In this document: positions 1 through 8,764 of the stretch, piece by piece
How positions within the stretch are numbered: position 1 is the stretch's first letter
How the letters are laid out: each line of letters begins with the position of its first letter
Source: Spirogloea muscicola
Lineage: Eukaryota; Streptophyta; Zygnematophyceae; Spirogloeales; Spirogloeaceae
Direction of reading: 5' to 3'
Length of the DNA stretch: 13,970 bases
NCBI GenBank assembly: GCA_009602725.1
Contig: WELB01000107.1
Coordinates: 386,361 to 400,330 of the forward strand
The notes under the pieces: generated by a model
The model's input: only the letters and a program-made list of their open reading frames with translations
Databases searched by the model: none
What the model was told of the DNA's origin: nothing
Position numbers and translations under genes: made by a program

Positions 1-25
1 GGGGGGGGGGGGGAGGGAGGGGGGG
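1..25. repeat. G-rich low-complexity run
   Basis: The first 25 bases are almost pure G, with two isolated A interruptions. It may be a genuine G-quadruplex-prone tract upstream of the F-box gene or a low-quality contig edge; the window start makes these indistinguishable. Confidence 0.8.
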
Positions 26-306
26 ACTGAGCGCTCGGCAGCTGCGCCGCCTGCCGGCCTCGCGGCGGACGAGCCCCTCGCTGAGGACATTGGCCCCCTC
101 CCAGGCGCAGCTCGATCGGCACCGCGTCTGGCCTGCCGCTAATCGCCTGCGTGCCGCGCTAAGAGGCACGCGGCAGACACCGCACGGCTGCCGCTGGTGG
201 CGCAGCGTCCACGTCTGTCCCTCGGAGGTGCGCAGCTGAGCAACGGCTTGGCATAGCGGGACGGCCCCTCTCGCGGAGTCCAGGCTCCGGGCAGCTGCTC
301 GGCAGC
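26..306 (+). promoter_or_regulatory. 5' flank / leader of the F-box gene
   Basis: This is very GC-rich sequence ending at the ATG at 307. It holds an inverted CCAAT-type pentamer (ATTGG, about 89-93) but no recognisable TATA element. No coding exon is recognisable here; minus-strand open frames over it are GC-rich shadows. Transcription start is not determinable from sequence. Confidence 0.35.
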
Positions 307-3247
307 ATGGTCGCCCGCGCGGCGGCGGTCGACGAGCCGGACCAGGACTTCTGGAGCGCCGCTGCCGACGTCCTGCCCCGCATCCTGGAGTTCCTGCCGA
401 CCGCAGAGGACGTCCTCGCCGCCGCCGGCGTCTGCAGGCAGGCGCCTCGCGGCCACCTCAACTTCGCTGCCACTTGTGGAAGCTCAGACCACCGCTCTCG
501 TCACCATTTGTCATGATGCTGACTGCTAGCTCCTTGCAGAGCATGGAGGGCGGCCGCAAGCGATCCCCGGCAGCTGCGACCGCTGGCGGTCGACGAGGAG
601 CGCGAGAGCGCGCCCCCGGGCCGGTGCACGGCCGCGCCGCTGCCGCCGCACACGCCGACGCCGGCGGCGTGGGTCGATCCCACCGCACACTCGCCGCTGG
701 CGCACTTCAAGACGCCGCAGACCCTGCAGCGGCTGCAGCTGCTGCCGCCGCCGCCGCTCTCGGGAGCCTCGGCGCTGCGGGCAGCCTCCACCAGCTCCCT
801 GGATGCCAGCGGCGGCGGCTGCTTGGCCGACGAGCATCCCTCTCCCAAGACGCCGTCACCGATGCAGCCAGTGCTGCTGCAGTTCAGCCTGCAAGATACT
901 CTGAGGGCGACACTCACAGCGGGCAGGTGTGACAAGCGCCAGTCCGGTGCACCGTTGCAGTCACCAGGCAAGGCGTGGCATGCTTGCTCTGATTGCGCAG
1001 TGAACTTCTGCATAGGTATCTTGCCTGATGCAAAGCCTAATCCTTAATTTCCAGTCATCCCATCGAAGTCTCAAGCATCGACTCATATGGACTGTGCTTG
1101 TAAGTAACTTGCGCATGATTGGTCACATGGTTGGTTGCAACTTCAGGTACATAGGGGAGGTCGACATACGCTCGTCGCAGATCAACGATGATGCTCTTCA
1201 GTGCGTCATGCTTCCCTCCTCCTCCAGCTTCACTTTATTTCGACAATGATGACCAAGGTTAATAAGAGGCATGGAAGAGCGACATGGCCTGCATCTTGGC
1301 TGCCAGAGCCCCACTAGTACGCTTCCATCGTAGCTCAACGAGGTCTTCTGTTAGTCAAATGAACTGCCCAAGTTCCGCAGCGTATCGACTCTTGTGATGG
1401 AATTGTTTCTGTTGACAAGGCAAAGCTGTCGGAGCTCGTGTCTACAGGCTGGTCCTTCGCAGCTGCGTGAACATCCACACACTTCGACTCCAGCACGTGT
1501 GCCCCAGAGTCAGGGTGTCTCCTCCACAGCGGTGTGCTGTGGCAGGCCTGGTCGCAGGGCAGCTGACATGGAGCTCGCCGCCATCAGCAGGCTACCCGTG
1601 TGCCTGTCTGTCACTGACTGCCAAGGGCTTTGAGAACATCGCAAGCTTCTGCACGCACCTCTCCTCTGTGACCTTGCTCCTTCAGGTCAGCTCGATGCAT
1701 GTCTTGCAATGTTGTGCTCAGCCTCAGAAGCTGGATCAGCAGGATCTCTTGCTGACAAAGCACGACTTGAAGCGGCCCAATCGTATGGTAATATTTGGAG
1801 AGCTGCTGCTGCGCGGCTGATGCAGCTCTGCTTCTTTCTTGTGACGTATCAGCACGTTATGTTCAGCAAGGACTTGAGGCAGGTCCTTCAGGCTGTGGGC
1901 AGGTTACGCAAATTGGAAACACTTGTTGTCGAGCTGCGAAAGCCGTAAGAAGATATTGCTCTAGACAGTGATTTTCTGTTGCTGCTTCCTTTGCAAGAGG
2001 CCTGCAGTGATTGTATACTAAGGTGCTGGAATGAGTAATTTATTGTATTGTTCCCACAACTTGAGGCTTGAAGCCATTAGCAACTTGCACTTACATAGAT
2101 TTTACCTTTGCTGAGTGAACAGGAGCTTTCGAAGATCATTAAAGGCGGAACTTATGTGGCGAGAGTTTGCGCGTTGCAGTGATAGGGTACGTGAACTGCC
2201 ACATTGCTATTCAACAGCTTAATGTTCTGGACAAGTCCTTGTGGCAAGGCCTTCTATTCCCGGCTAGTTTACGTGGCATACCTGCACGTCAGAAGCTCAA
2301 ACCCGAACTTTCAATTTTCACCAATCAAGATTCAAATGAAGCCACCGGCCTCCTTAATCTTGGTCAAATTTGCCTGTTAGTCCGCATTTATGGGTCATGA
2401 CCAAGGGCGAATGAAGGCTTGGATTGGGATGTGTAGGAGCTCCAAGCCTTGCTTGGTGAAAGGCCGCCACCATTGAGAGCACTTTCACTCAATAATTGTG
2501 AGCTTACAGCACAGGCAGTGGCGGAGCTTGCAAAGTCATGTCCCCAGATCGAGGTCTTTGCTGCACAACCTCTACCTTGACTCCTCTTCTCTTGCTCCTG
2601 AACATTAGAGATGCTTCCGCGAGGAGTTAGTCATTCGTCTTGGCAGAGCTGTTCAATGCAATGATCTGACAGGGTCTGCATTTGTTTTTGTCAGTGGCTC
2701 AACGCCTTGTCTCATAAACTCAAGAAATTACCATCTCTGGCAGGCATTGGAGTTGCAGTGCGGCATCGTTCACGGCGTGGCACATGGCGACATCCGTGGA
2801 CTTGCTCCTGCATTAGTTGTCCAGCTGCAGGTGCTTGTGCCATGCCTGATTACCTGCTTTGTCCTAGATGCCGTCGTGTGCATATGGTCAACATGCTGCA
2901 CGGGGGAGCAGTGCTCTTTGATCTAGTAGTCTTGACATCGTTGCATGGCCTCCATCACCCAGGCCCTTCCGGCGTTGGCGTGCGCGGCCCTTGGTGTATT
3001 TCACCATGCAAGCGGCATCGACTTTGCCAAGTGGTCTTTCCCTGCCATTCGTCGTCTGAGATTGAGCACTGTCCAGAGGCTTTCACTCAAGAACCTCGTG
3101 GATCTCAAACACGGTTGCCCTAGCTTGGACAGCCTGCACCTGTTGTGGGGCCGCAATCTCTGTCACGAGGCTCACTTTTGTCCCGTCCTGGAAAACACCT
3201 TGGCCGACTTTGAGGAGAACAGTGCACAGTATGAGGCCAATTCATGA
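307..3247 (+). CDS. F-box / leucine-rich-repeat protein (multi-exon)
   Basis: Likely substrate-recognition subunit of an SCF ubiquitin ligase. Exon 1 (307-437) and exon 2 (540-926) join to give an F-box at residues ~20-55, with motifs VLPRILEFLP and VCRAWRAAASDP; the Trp-containing end of the F-box only appears after splicing. Exon 2 continues into a Pro-rich linker. Exons 1055-1099 and 1147-1200 follow in compatible phase. Further exon-like LRR pieces lie at about 1355-1420 (LPKFRSVSTLVMEL), 1448-1496 (LVLRSCVNIHTLRL), 1626-1685, 1867-1944 (donor GTAAGA), 2437-2553 (LRALSLNNCELTAQAVAELA), about 2744-2860 and 2945-3247 (FPAIRRLRLS, CPSLDSLHLL), ending at TGA 3245-3247. Most LRR pieces end in plausible splice sites, but I could not fix all internal exon phases, so the joined protein length is unknown. 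The true last exon could instead lie at about 3479-3523. F-box call is strong; exon map between 1200 and 2945 is tentative. Partner and substrate cannot be inferred. Confidence 0.75.
438..539 (+). other. GC-AG intron inside the F-box
   Basis: A 102-nt intron with donor AG|GCAGGC and acceptor TTGCAG, preceded by a branch-point-like CTGAC. Removing it restores a canonical F-box ending (C-R-A-W-R), which neither unspliced frame has. No GT donor nearby gives that join. Confidence 0.75.
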
Positions 3248-3386
3248 AGTTGAGTCTGCCTGTGCACATGTGTTAGGAACCATTGCCAAGGAGCACACAT
3301 CCAATCTTAGAGGAGCTCTCCCCTTAGCATGGGATCACATGGTTTGGCAGTGCGCGTTCACCTTGTGGGAACTTGGTTGCCTGAGG

Positions 3387-3408
3387 GCAGTTTTCAGGCA
3401 GTTTTCAG
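3387..3408. repeat. 11-bp tandem duplication
   Basis: Two perfect adjacent copies of GCAGTTTTCAG in the 3' flank of the F-box gene. No function is evident; it looks like replication slippage. Confidence 0.85.
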
Positions 3409-3484
3409 GCCCATTGCAGTCCAGAGCATGTTGTTGGCCTTCTCACGATCATTGCCTTGCATTAGCTATTTCTTTCCAGTTGCA

Positions 3485-3606
3485 ACTTACTTCAGCTTCC
3501 GGTTGCTGACTCGGGGTTACTAAGCTCCCACTCGCTGTAGTATAGCTGTCTGGTGTGAGCGCCTTTCGGCGCCTACGCCCTCTTCTGGGCTGGGCTTCGA
3601 CAGCCC
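3485..3606 (+). repeat. Tail-hairpin module, copy A
   Basis: The open frame ends F-S-F-R-L-L-T-R-G-Y-stop (stop TAA 3521-3523). After 64 nt comes an inverted repeat GGGCTG (3587-3592) / CAGCCC (3601-3606), followed by CTCGCCCC. Same order and similar spacing as the copies near 7.0, 7.8 and 8.3 kb. A pyrimidine-rich stretch and AG precede the tail, so it could be a terminal exon of the upstream LRR gene or a mobile repeat. Confidence 0.5.
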
Positions 3607-3769
3607 TCGCCCCATTCTGAAAGTGCCCCGTGACACTTTCTTGTTACCAGGACTATTTGTAAGCTTTGAATTGGCCTCCCGGCCATTTTCACTCGCACTG
3701 CGCGCCTCTTTTTTTCTTGCTGTCGTGCGTGGTATGCACTCTCCACGGCAGGGAAAGCCATTTCACAAG

Positions 3770-3815
3770 GGGGCGATCGCCGTGAAGGGAGCCAGCCAGC
3801 CCACAAGCGAGGAAC
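3770..3815 (-). repeat. Hairpin-family repeat fragment
   Basis: The stretch AAGGGGGCGATCGCCGTGAA followed by GCCAGCCAGCCCACAAG matches the order seen at 7542-7572 (AAGGGGGCAATGGTTGTGAG, then GCCAGCC). It is a diverged fragment of the dispersed family in the 6.9-9.0 kb region, here in the RPS20 upstream region. Confidence 0.45.
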
Positions 3816-3938
3816 CATGGCGACATCCGTGGGCCCCAGCTGCCGTGGATGGGGACAGCGGACGGCTTGTAGACGATCGCGCTGCGGAGGTCGGCCTAGA
3901 TTGAATAGATCGGACGGTACATAACCGCGCCATCTACC

Positions 3939-3979
3939 GGCCAGGGCCGCCACCCTTCGTGGTGGGGTGAACCCTGGCC
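3939..3979. repeat. Imperfect hairpin upstream of RPS20
   Basis: Outer arms GGCCAGGG (3939-3946) and CCCTGGCC (3972-3979) are perfect complements. An inner CCACC (3950-3954) pairs with GGTGG (3961-3965) around a TTCG-containing loop. It sits about 20 bp before the telo-box-like element, so it could be a promoter cruciform or an early 5' UTR structure. Confidence 0.6.
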
Positions 3980-3998
3980 GTGCTAGCGGGAGCCAGGG

Positions 3999-4013
3999 AC
4001 CCTAAAACCCTGA
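3999..4013 (+). promoter_or_regulatory. Telo-box-like element
   Basis: The sequence ACCCTAAAACCCTGA contains two overlapping plant telomere-type CCCTAAA/AAACCCT units. In land plants the telo box (AAACCCTAA) is typical of promoters and leaders of ribosomal protein and translation genes. Its position about 370 bp upstream of the RPS20 start codon fits that role. Function here is inferred from context only. Confidence 0.5.
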
Positions 4014-4146
4014 CCCGCCGCCCCTGCCCGCCCGCCCGGCCGCGCTGCCGAGCAGCCGCCGCGCGCTCCGCAGAGCCGCCGCTGCCGGAGCGACGAGGAG
4101 CCCCATCGCCACCGCCGCCGTTGGCCCCGCTGTCCCGGCAGTGGCA

Positions 4147-4176
<30 letters not shown>
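4147..4176 (+). repeat. (GCCGTC)5 hexamer microsatellite
   Basis: Five perfect copies of GCCGTC, about 200 bp upstream of the RPS20 ATG, in the probable 5' UTR or a leader intron. Confidence 0.95.
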
Positions 4177-4178
<2 letters not shown>

Positions 4179-4376
4179 ACACGCCGCCGCTTCTGAGCGC
4201 GTCACTGGCCTCCCGGCGCCGCCGTACGTAGACACTCCAGAGCTGCGAGAGACATGTGCTGCGCTGCGGAGGCGGCTGCGCTGCCTCTCCCCCGACGACG
4301 GCGGCGGCACAGCTGAGGCTGTCTGCGCTCACGCTTAGGCTGACGGCTGAGCTCGGGGCTTCGGCAGCCGCAGGCC

Positions 4377-5135
4377 ATGGCGTCTGATATGAAGCCCAGC
4401 GCGTACGTACCGCCGGGGAAGAGCGGCAAGCCCGGCCTGGAGGAGGGCGGCGGCGGCGACTCCGTGCACCGCATCCGCATCACCCTCTCCTCCAAGAACG
4501 TCAAGAACCTCGAGAAGGGTGAGCGGGCTGTCGCTGCCCTGGACGGGCATGCCAGCGAGAGCAGCGGCTGGCGGCTGGGTGGCTGCCGGGTGCCGCGGAG
4601 CTGCTCGGTCGCGCGTCGGCGTACTACTGGCGCCCGCTGCCAGACTGCCGCAGCTAGCTCATGTGGCGCTCGGTCGCGCTGCTGGTGGCTGTGGCTGGGG
4701 CAGTGTGCGCGGACCTGGTGAAGGGCGCCAAGGACAAGCGGCTGCGGGTGAAGGGCCCCGTGCGCATGCCCACCAAGGTCCTCCACATCACCACGCGCAA
4801 GTCACCCTGCGGCGAAGGTCTGCACAGCCTCGACCTGCTCATGCTTCCGTCAGCCGTCTGCTGCTCCAGCCCTAAGCAGGACCTTACAAACAGCAGGAAC
4901 TCACATTGGCGGACATTGCTTCCTGGACTCTGCACTTGGTGTTCTCATCCCTCTCATCTTCAGCAGGGCTTTGCCTTGGCTTCTTGGTGCAGGCACCAAC
5001 ACGTGGGACCGGTTTGAGCTACGGGTGCACAAGCGGGTGATTGACCTTCACAGCCCGTCGGAGGTGGTCAAGCAGATTACATCCATCAGCATTGAGCCGG
5101 GCGTTGAGGTGGAGGTCACTATCGCTGACGTGTAG
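4377..5135 (+). CDS. RPS20: 40S ribosomal protein S20 (uS10 family)
   Basis: Structural protein of the cytosolic small ribosomal subunit head. Three exons join in frame: 4377-4518, 4704-4817 and 4993-5135 (introns of 185 and 175 nt, both GT-AG), giving 132 residues, slightly longer than the ~119-125 usual because of a Gly/Pro-rich N-terminus. Recognisable in order: [17 protein letters not shown] (exon 1), [19 protein letters not shown] and [19 protein letters not shown] (exon 2), [20 protein letters not shown] and [15 protein letters not shown]-stop (exon 3). Val of VCADL and a Gly after CGE are split by the introns, confirming both junctions. The ATG sits in a good context (GGCCATGG). The telo-box-like element upstream suggests growth-linked co-regulation. 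No unusual residues; assignment is essentially certain. Confidence 0.97.
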
Positions 5136-6880
5136 AGCCACCATCTCCATGTCAAGTACATCGGCGTGGCTGCACTTACAGCTACAGAGATGGAGCGTGT
5201 TGCAGTCCTTACGCTCGCATGCAGAAGCCTGTATTAGTGCAGATGCTGCCACTTATAGCTTGGCGCTGCTAGTGGCACTCCATGTCTTTGCCATGGAATA
5301 CTCTGCTAGCGAGTTGGTCACGTGCTCCTGATATTGAATCAACGAAGCTCTCACAGAATATATCAGCAGAACATGCGGTAGGCTCACGCTCACACTTGTG
5401 GCCCTCACATTGCTGGCTATGAGCCAAGCAGTAGCTGATCTGGCAAGCCCTCTGTCCGCCACATTTGCGTAGGGGTACATGATCGCAGCACGTTCACGTG
5501 CCGTGCAGACCAAGGGCATGGGTTGCGGCCAAGTTGGTCACCTTGACAAAGCTGGTCCTCAGGGCTTATGCATGGAACGAGCAATGGCAGTCTTGATAAT
5601 GATCAGGGCAATACCTTGAGGAGCCTTTCTCTCCTGCAGCTGCTTAAGTGCTGTACATGCTGGGGAGAATGCAGGGGAGAATGCAAGACACCGTTGTGAG
5701 TGGCCAATTGCTATCAAGTGTCAGAGTCATGTCACAGTGAGAAACACCAACCGGCAGGTCATCAATGTGAATGGGCTCCTAAGCAATGGATGCCTCAGCT
5801 GTGTGATTGCAAGCACCCCGCCACCGCAACTGAGTCATCTCCCAGCTGACCTTAGTCTTGTTTGCAGTAGTTGCATCTCCGTCCCGAGCTGCAATTACTC
5901 GCCCTTCAGGGCAAGAATAGTCCCTGGGATCATCAGCATGCAAACCGTGGGACTTAAATGACGATCTGTAAAGAGAGGAGCTGCATTGTTGCCTTGGCCC
6001 TTGGTCCATAAGGTAATCCAAGAATGAGGGATCATGATGTTCAGGCATGCAGTGCTTTGCGTAGCGTAGGAGAATATGAGATAGGATTGAGCTGCAGATC
6101 AAGTGAAAGAAAGGGTATCGCGATGTCTGTCTCTGCGTGTGTAAAATCGCATGGCTGCTGCTACTCTGTCCACCCTTGGGCTGCTAATTGATGTTGATCT
6201 GACGCTCTTACTTGGATGAGTCCCCCTTCTCTGGTGCTTTTGTCCAGATCTGTCCAACCCTTTGGGCTGGCCACTTTTGAGCTTCCTCACTTGCTAAGAA
6301 TGTTACTAAAAGTTGTGCGACAGTGAGGGTGCGCTGACACGCAAACTAGGAACTCATGCAAGTACTTATTATTGTGTGGTTGTGTCCATCAGGAGAACAA
6401 TGGCTGGTGAATGGATGTTTTCACAATCGTATCACATTTGCCCGTCAAGCCATGAGATTGGCAGTGGGTAGGTGCGTGGGTTCCATGAGAGACATGCTTA
6501 CAGAGTGAGTGATGGTATAGAGTGCTTTGGTCAAAGCCCGCAGCCCACCTCGGGGCTTCAACGCATTCTGTAAGGCACGGGGAATCAGGGGAAGGCCAGA
6601 TATCTTCACTGAAGGTGCCATCTGTAGGTGGACGGCCCTCCGAGGCAACTGGGGGAGTGAAACAAGGTTAAGCTTTGTCAACGGGCAGACTGCATGCCAC
6701 GATAAGCTGGTGGCTGTGGACGCCAGCCAAATGCATGCAAAGACAGTGAAGGGAGCCTTGATGCAATTAATCTGAGAAGCAGAAGTAGCATTGCCGTAGA
6801 ACCATAATACGATTGGAACATTGCATGATACATGTTGGTGGAACTGGTGAAGATTCAGTGTTCTATCGCCAGAGGAAGAA
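5136..6880. other. Intergenic: RPS20 3' end and unassigned sequence
   Basis: GC content drops to about 50%. I see no recognisable protein domain, tRNA or rRNA. Open frames up to 177 codons (e.g. 6445-6978 on the minus strand) show no family resemblance or convincing start. The only definite structure is a perfect 12-bp tandem pair, GGGGAGAATGCA, at 5662-5685. No clear algal poly(A) signal (TGTAA) lies directly after the RPS20 stop. Confidence 0.5.
5662..5685. repeat. 12-bp tandem duplication
   Basis: Two perfect adjacent copies of GGGGAGAATGCA in noncoding sequence downstream of RPS20. Confidence 0.9.
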
Positions 6881-6889
6881 AACACCGCT

Positions 6890-7044
6890 TCCAAATTGAC
6901 AGCAGTGGCTGTGACAGGCCAGCCAAAAAGGTGGACAAGGTCTGAAAGGGCCGGATGGCGCAAGAAGCACGATATCAATCTCTAAGACGTCAGCAAGTAG
7001 TCTATCAGTAACCTCTAGTCAGGAAGTGCAAGTCGGAATAGCTA
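6890..7044 (-). repeat. Tail-hairpin module, copy B
   Basis: Read on the minus strand, a frame ends S-S-Y-S-D-L-H-F-L-T-R-G-Y-stop (stop at 7005-7007). After 80 nt comes the G-rich stem (plus-strand arms GGCTG 6907-6911 and CAGCC 6920-6924). The flank GTGGACAAGGTCTGAAAGGG (plus strand) matches TGGACAAGGTCCGAAGGGG near 7574. The frame is preceded by a pyrimidine-rich stretch ending CTAG. Confidence 0.5.
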
Positions 7045-7493
7045 GAGGGCGGAAAGACGTCGCCCAGAGGACACTGCATCATAACGACGCGCATATGATC
7101 CTCTACGCATAAGGATGTGATAATCAATAGCCTTATCGCTGGTATGTGAACGTACAACAGCGAGCACATGTCCAGAGGAGGCAGGAGAGAAGACACCTTG
7201 TAGAAGTGGCCATGAACCGAGATGCCAAGGGAAGGCCTGGAAGGTCAGCCTTGACGTCCTTCCTTCTTCTGTGCCTCGATGGCCTATGCTGCATGCAAGC
7301 TTCCGTCTGTGGATAAGTTGCCCGGCATGATCGGCTGAGGTCAAGCGGGCCGCACAGCCGCAAGCAGGGTAAGGGCGAAAAGTGTGGAGGCAACAAAGAA
7401 ACAACAGCTGTTGCAGCTTGTGTTCATTTCCGGCTAGCCCTCGCCCCCTTTTTTAAAAGAGCTTACGGTTTTGTCTTCCTCCACAGTTTTGCG

Positions 7494-7600
7494 ATGGCTG
7501 TGAGAGGCCAGCCCAAGAGAGACAAGCTATTTTAGAAGGGGGCAATGGTTGTGAGAGCCAGCCGAAGAGACTGGACAAGGTCCGAAGGGGCGAGAAAGAG
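7494..7600 (-). repeat. Two tandem hairpin-family fragments
   Basis: Two related segments sit back to back: GCGATGGCTGTGAGAGGCCAG at about 7492-7512 and GGCAATGGTTGTGAGAGCCAG at about 7546-7566. Each is followed by AGAGA and a GAC-containing stretch. They resemble copy B's downstream half (GTGGCTGTGACAGGCCAGCC). No tail peptide is adjacent, so they are hairpin-only members. Confidence 0.5.
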
Positions 7601-7715
7601 CAAACGTATTCACCTATTATGCAAGTTGGCTATGGTGCATGGGTGCCCTTGCCCCCATTGGGAGTGCCACTTCTTCATGGTTGCTCAGTAAACCCAAAAG
7701 GAAAGGACAAGAAGA

Positions 7716-7890
7716 AGAGAAAGGGCTCGCCCATTGAGGATATGGGCTGGAACAGCCAGCCCAAATAAGGAATGAACAAAGTACCAGAAGGGGGCTAGGC
7801 GAAGCACTAAGGAAGACAAGCACAAAAAGAAACAAAGCAGCTACGAATCACTCAGTAACCGCTGCTAAGCAGTCGCAGGTCAGAGATGCT
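7716..7890 (-). repeat. Tail-hairpin module, copy C
   Basis: On the minus strand a frame ends S-I-S-D-L-R-L-L-S-S-G-Y-stop (stop at 7852-7854). 89 nt later lies the perfect inverted repeat GGGCTGG (7744-7750) / CCAGCCC (7756-7762), then the decamer GCTCGCCCAT (plus strand, 7725-7734). About 95 bp of the downstream half is roughly 85-90% identical by eye to 8872-8966 in the opposite orientation. Confidence 0.65.
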
Positions 7891-8352
7891 AGGCTGCTGG
7901 CAGTGGGTCCCCTGGCCAGAGCCAGAGGCAGCAGCAAGGGCGCGGCCGGCACGCAGGTGCAGCGCGTAGGCCATTGACGGCTGCAGCGAGATGGCCACGC
8001 GCATGCGGTACACCTGCGCGAGCGAACCGGCTGCAGGGAAGTCCACCAGCTCCCCATGGAAGCGGCGGGCGATGGCGTGGCGGGCGAGCTGGTTGAGGAG
8101 TTCTAGCAGAGCTAGAAGAGCTCGCCCATAGAGAAGAGTGTACAAGGGAAGGCGGTGCGCATGAAACGAGAGGGTAGCCAATTCAAGCCAATCCATTTTC
8201 AGGCAGAAGACGAGTGCGGAGAAGGAAAGTGCTCGCCCATAGAAGAAAGGGCTCGCCCATGAGAAGAGGGGCTGGCAAAGCCAGCCCAAAAAGAATGGAC
8301 AATGTCCAAGCCAAAGAAAGAGATGCCGAAGAAGGACTACACTACCAAACAC
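7852..8352 (-). CDS. Unrecognised coding-like frame ending in the tail motif
   Basis: An uninterrupted 166-codon frame. Its middle (about 7900-8095) is a GC-rich island in an otherwise ~50% GC region, reads LARHAIARRFHGELVDFPAA then GSLAQVYRMRV, and ends ALHLRAGRAL followed by the tail at 7852-7890. The GSLAQVYR stretch weakly recalls the ASxAQVxR motif of ABC1/ADCK-type atypical kinases, but too little is present to assign it. The N-terminal third (8210-8352) is translated repeat and unlikely to belong. Best read as an exon or captured gene fragment; a transcript is needed to settle it. ALHLRAGRAL also resembles ALHQKAGRAL in the plus-strand frame at 8417-8620. Confidence 0.25.
   Translation of the reverse strand: MFGSVVLLRHLFLWLGHCPFFLGWLCQPLFSWASPFFYGRALSFSALVFCLKMDWLELATLSFHAHRLPLYTLLYGRALLALLELLNQLARHAIARRFHGELVDFPAAGSLAQVYRMRVAISLQPSMAYALHLRAGRALAAASGSGQGTHCQQPSISDLRLLSSGY
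8101..8117. repeat. Short perfect hairpin
   Basis: TTCTAGC and GCTAGAA flank a 3-base loop (AGA). It sits immediately upstream of a GCTCGCCCAT decamer at 8120-8129 and may mark a repeat/insert junction. Confidence 0.7.
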
Positions 8353-8413
8353 AACAACACACTAGGGAAGCTCAATACCCACGAGTGAGCAACAGCAGGT
8401 CAGAATAGCTCGA
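8221..8413 (-). repeat. Tail-hairpin module, copy D
   Basis: On the minus strand a frame ends S-S-Y-S-D-L-L-L-L-T-R-G-Y-stop (stop at 8372-8374), the best match to the consensus. 84 nt later comes the longest stem, GGGCTGGC (8269-8276) / GCCAGCCC (8280-8287) with a 3-nt loop, followed by two GCTCGCCCAT decamers (plus strand 8251-8260 and 8231-8240). Confidence 0.65.
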
Positions 8414-8416
8414 TGC

Positions 8417-8620
8417 GTGTTCCCGGCTGAGATGTGCTTGCCAGCTGCATATCTGTCTTTCTTGCGACGACGAGTTTCGGCCTGTTTGCAGCGTGCCCAG
8501 GCTAATGCCTTGCACCAGAAAGCTGGGCGAGCTCTAGTTGGTGGCAGAAGGGCTTCTTATCTGACATCTAGTATTCAGGCATCGATTAGCGACCTTTATG
8601 TTTTGACCCGCGATTCCTGA
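8417..8620 (+). CDS. Unrecognised short frame ending in the tail motif (copy E)
   Basis: A 67-codon frame ending A-S-I-S-D-L-Y-V-L-T-R-D-S-stop. Upstream it has ALHQKAGRAL, matching ALHLRAGRAL in the minus-strand frame at 7852-8352 and at a similar distance before the tail, although the DNA differs at many third codon positions and in GC content. It has no ATG at its start and no recognised domain. The G-rich stem expected downstream is replaced by a degenerate TTGGCCATTTGGCC near 8679-8692. Possibly a diverged fragment or an exon. Confidence 0.25.
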   Translation: MFPAEMCLPAAYLSFLRRRVSACLQRAQANALHQKAGRALVGGRRASYLTSSIQASISDLYVLTRDS

Positions 8621-8764
8621 GCGGGTCATCCTGCTGTAGGTTATGTAGGTAGGTCTTAGATGTGCTTGCCTTTGTACTTGGCCATTTGGCCTTCGTTTGT
8701 TTCAAATACACGGAAATTTCTCTTGATGCGGGGAAGGAGGCGCTCCGCCGAGACCCGGAGGCCA

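Noticed and set aside
501-1013. 170-codon minus-strand frame
   Set aside because: Antisense shadow of F-box gene exon 2, which gives a coherent F-box and linker on the plus strand.
3818-3922. Small plus-strand frame starting at ATG 3818 (about 34 codons)
   Set aside because: Composition is Arg/Gly/Ser-rich with no domain; its start coincides with a duplicated 17-mer rather than a gene.
5136-6000. TGTAA poly(A) signals
   Set aside because: The few TGTAA occurrences (e.g. near 3658, 5966, 6571, 12543) do not fall at plausible distances after the stop codons.
6445-6978. 177-codon minus-strand frame
   Set aside because: No recognisable domain; its 5' part overlaps the hairpin repeat of copy B. 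Kept as unassigned sequence.
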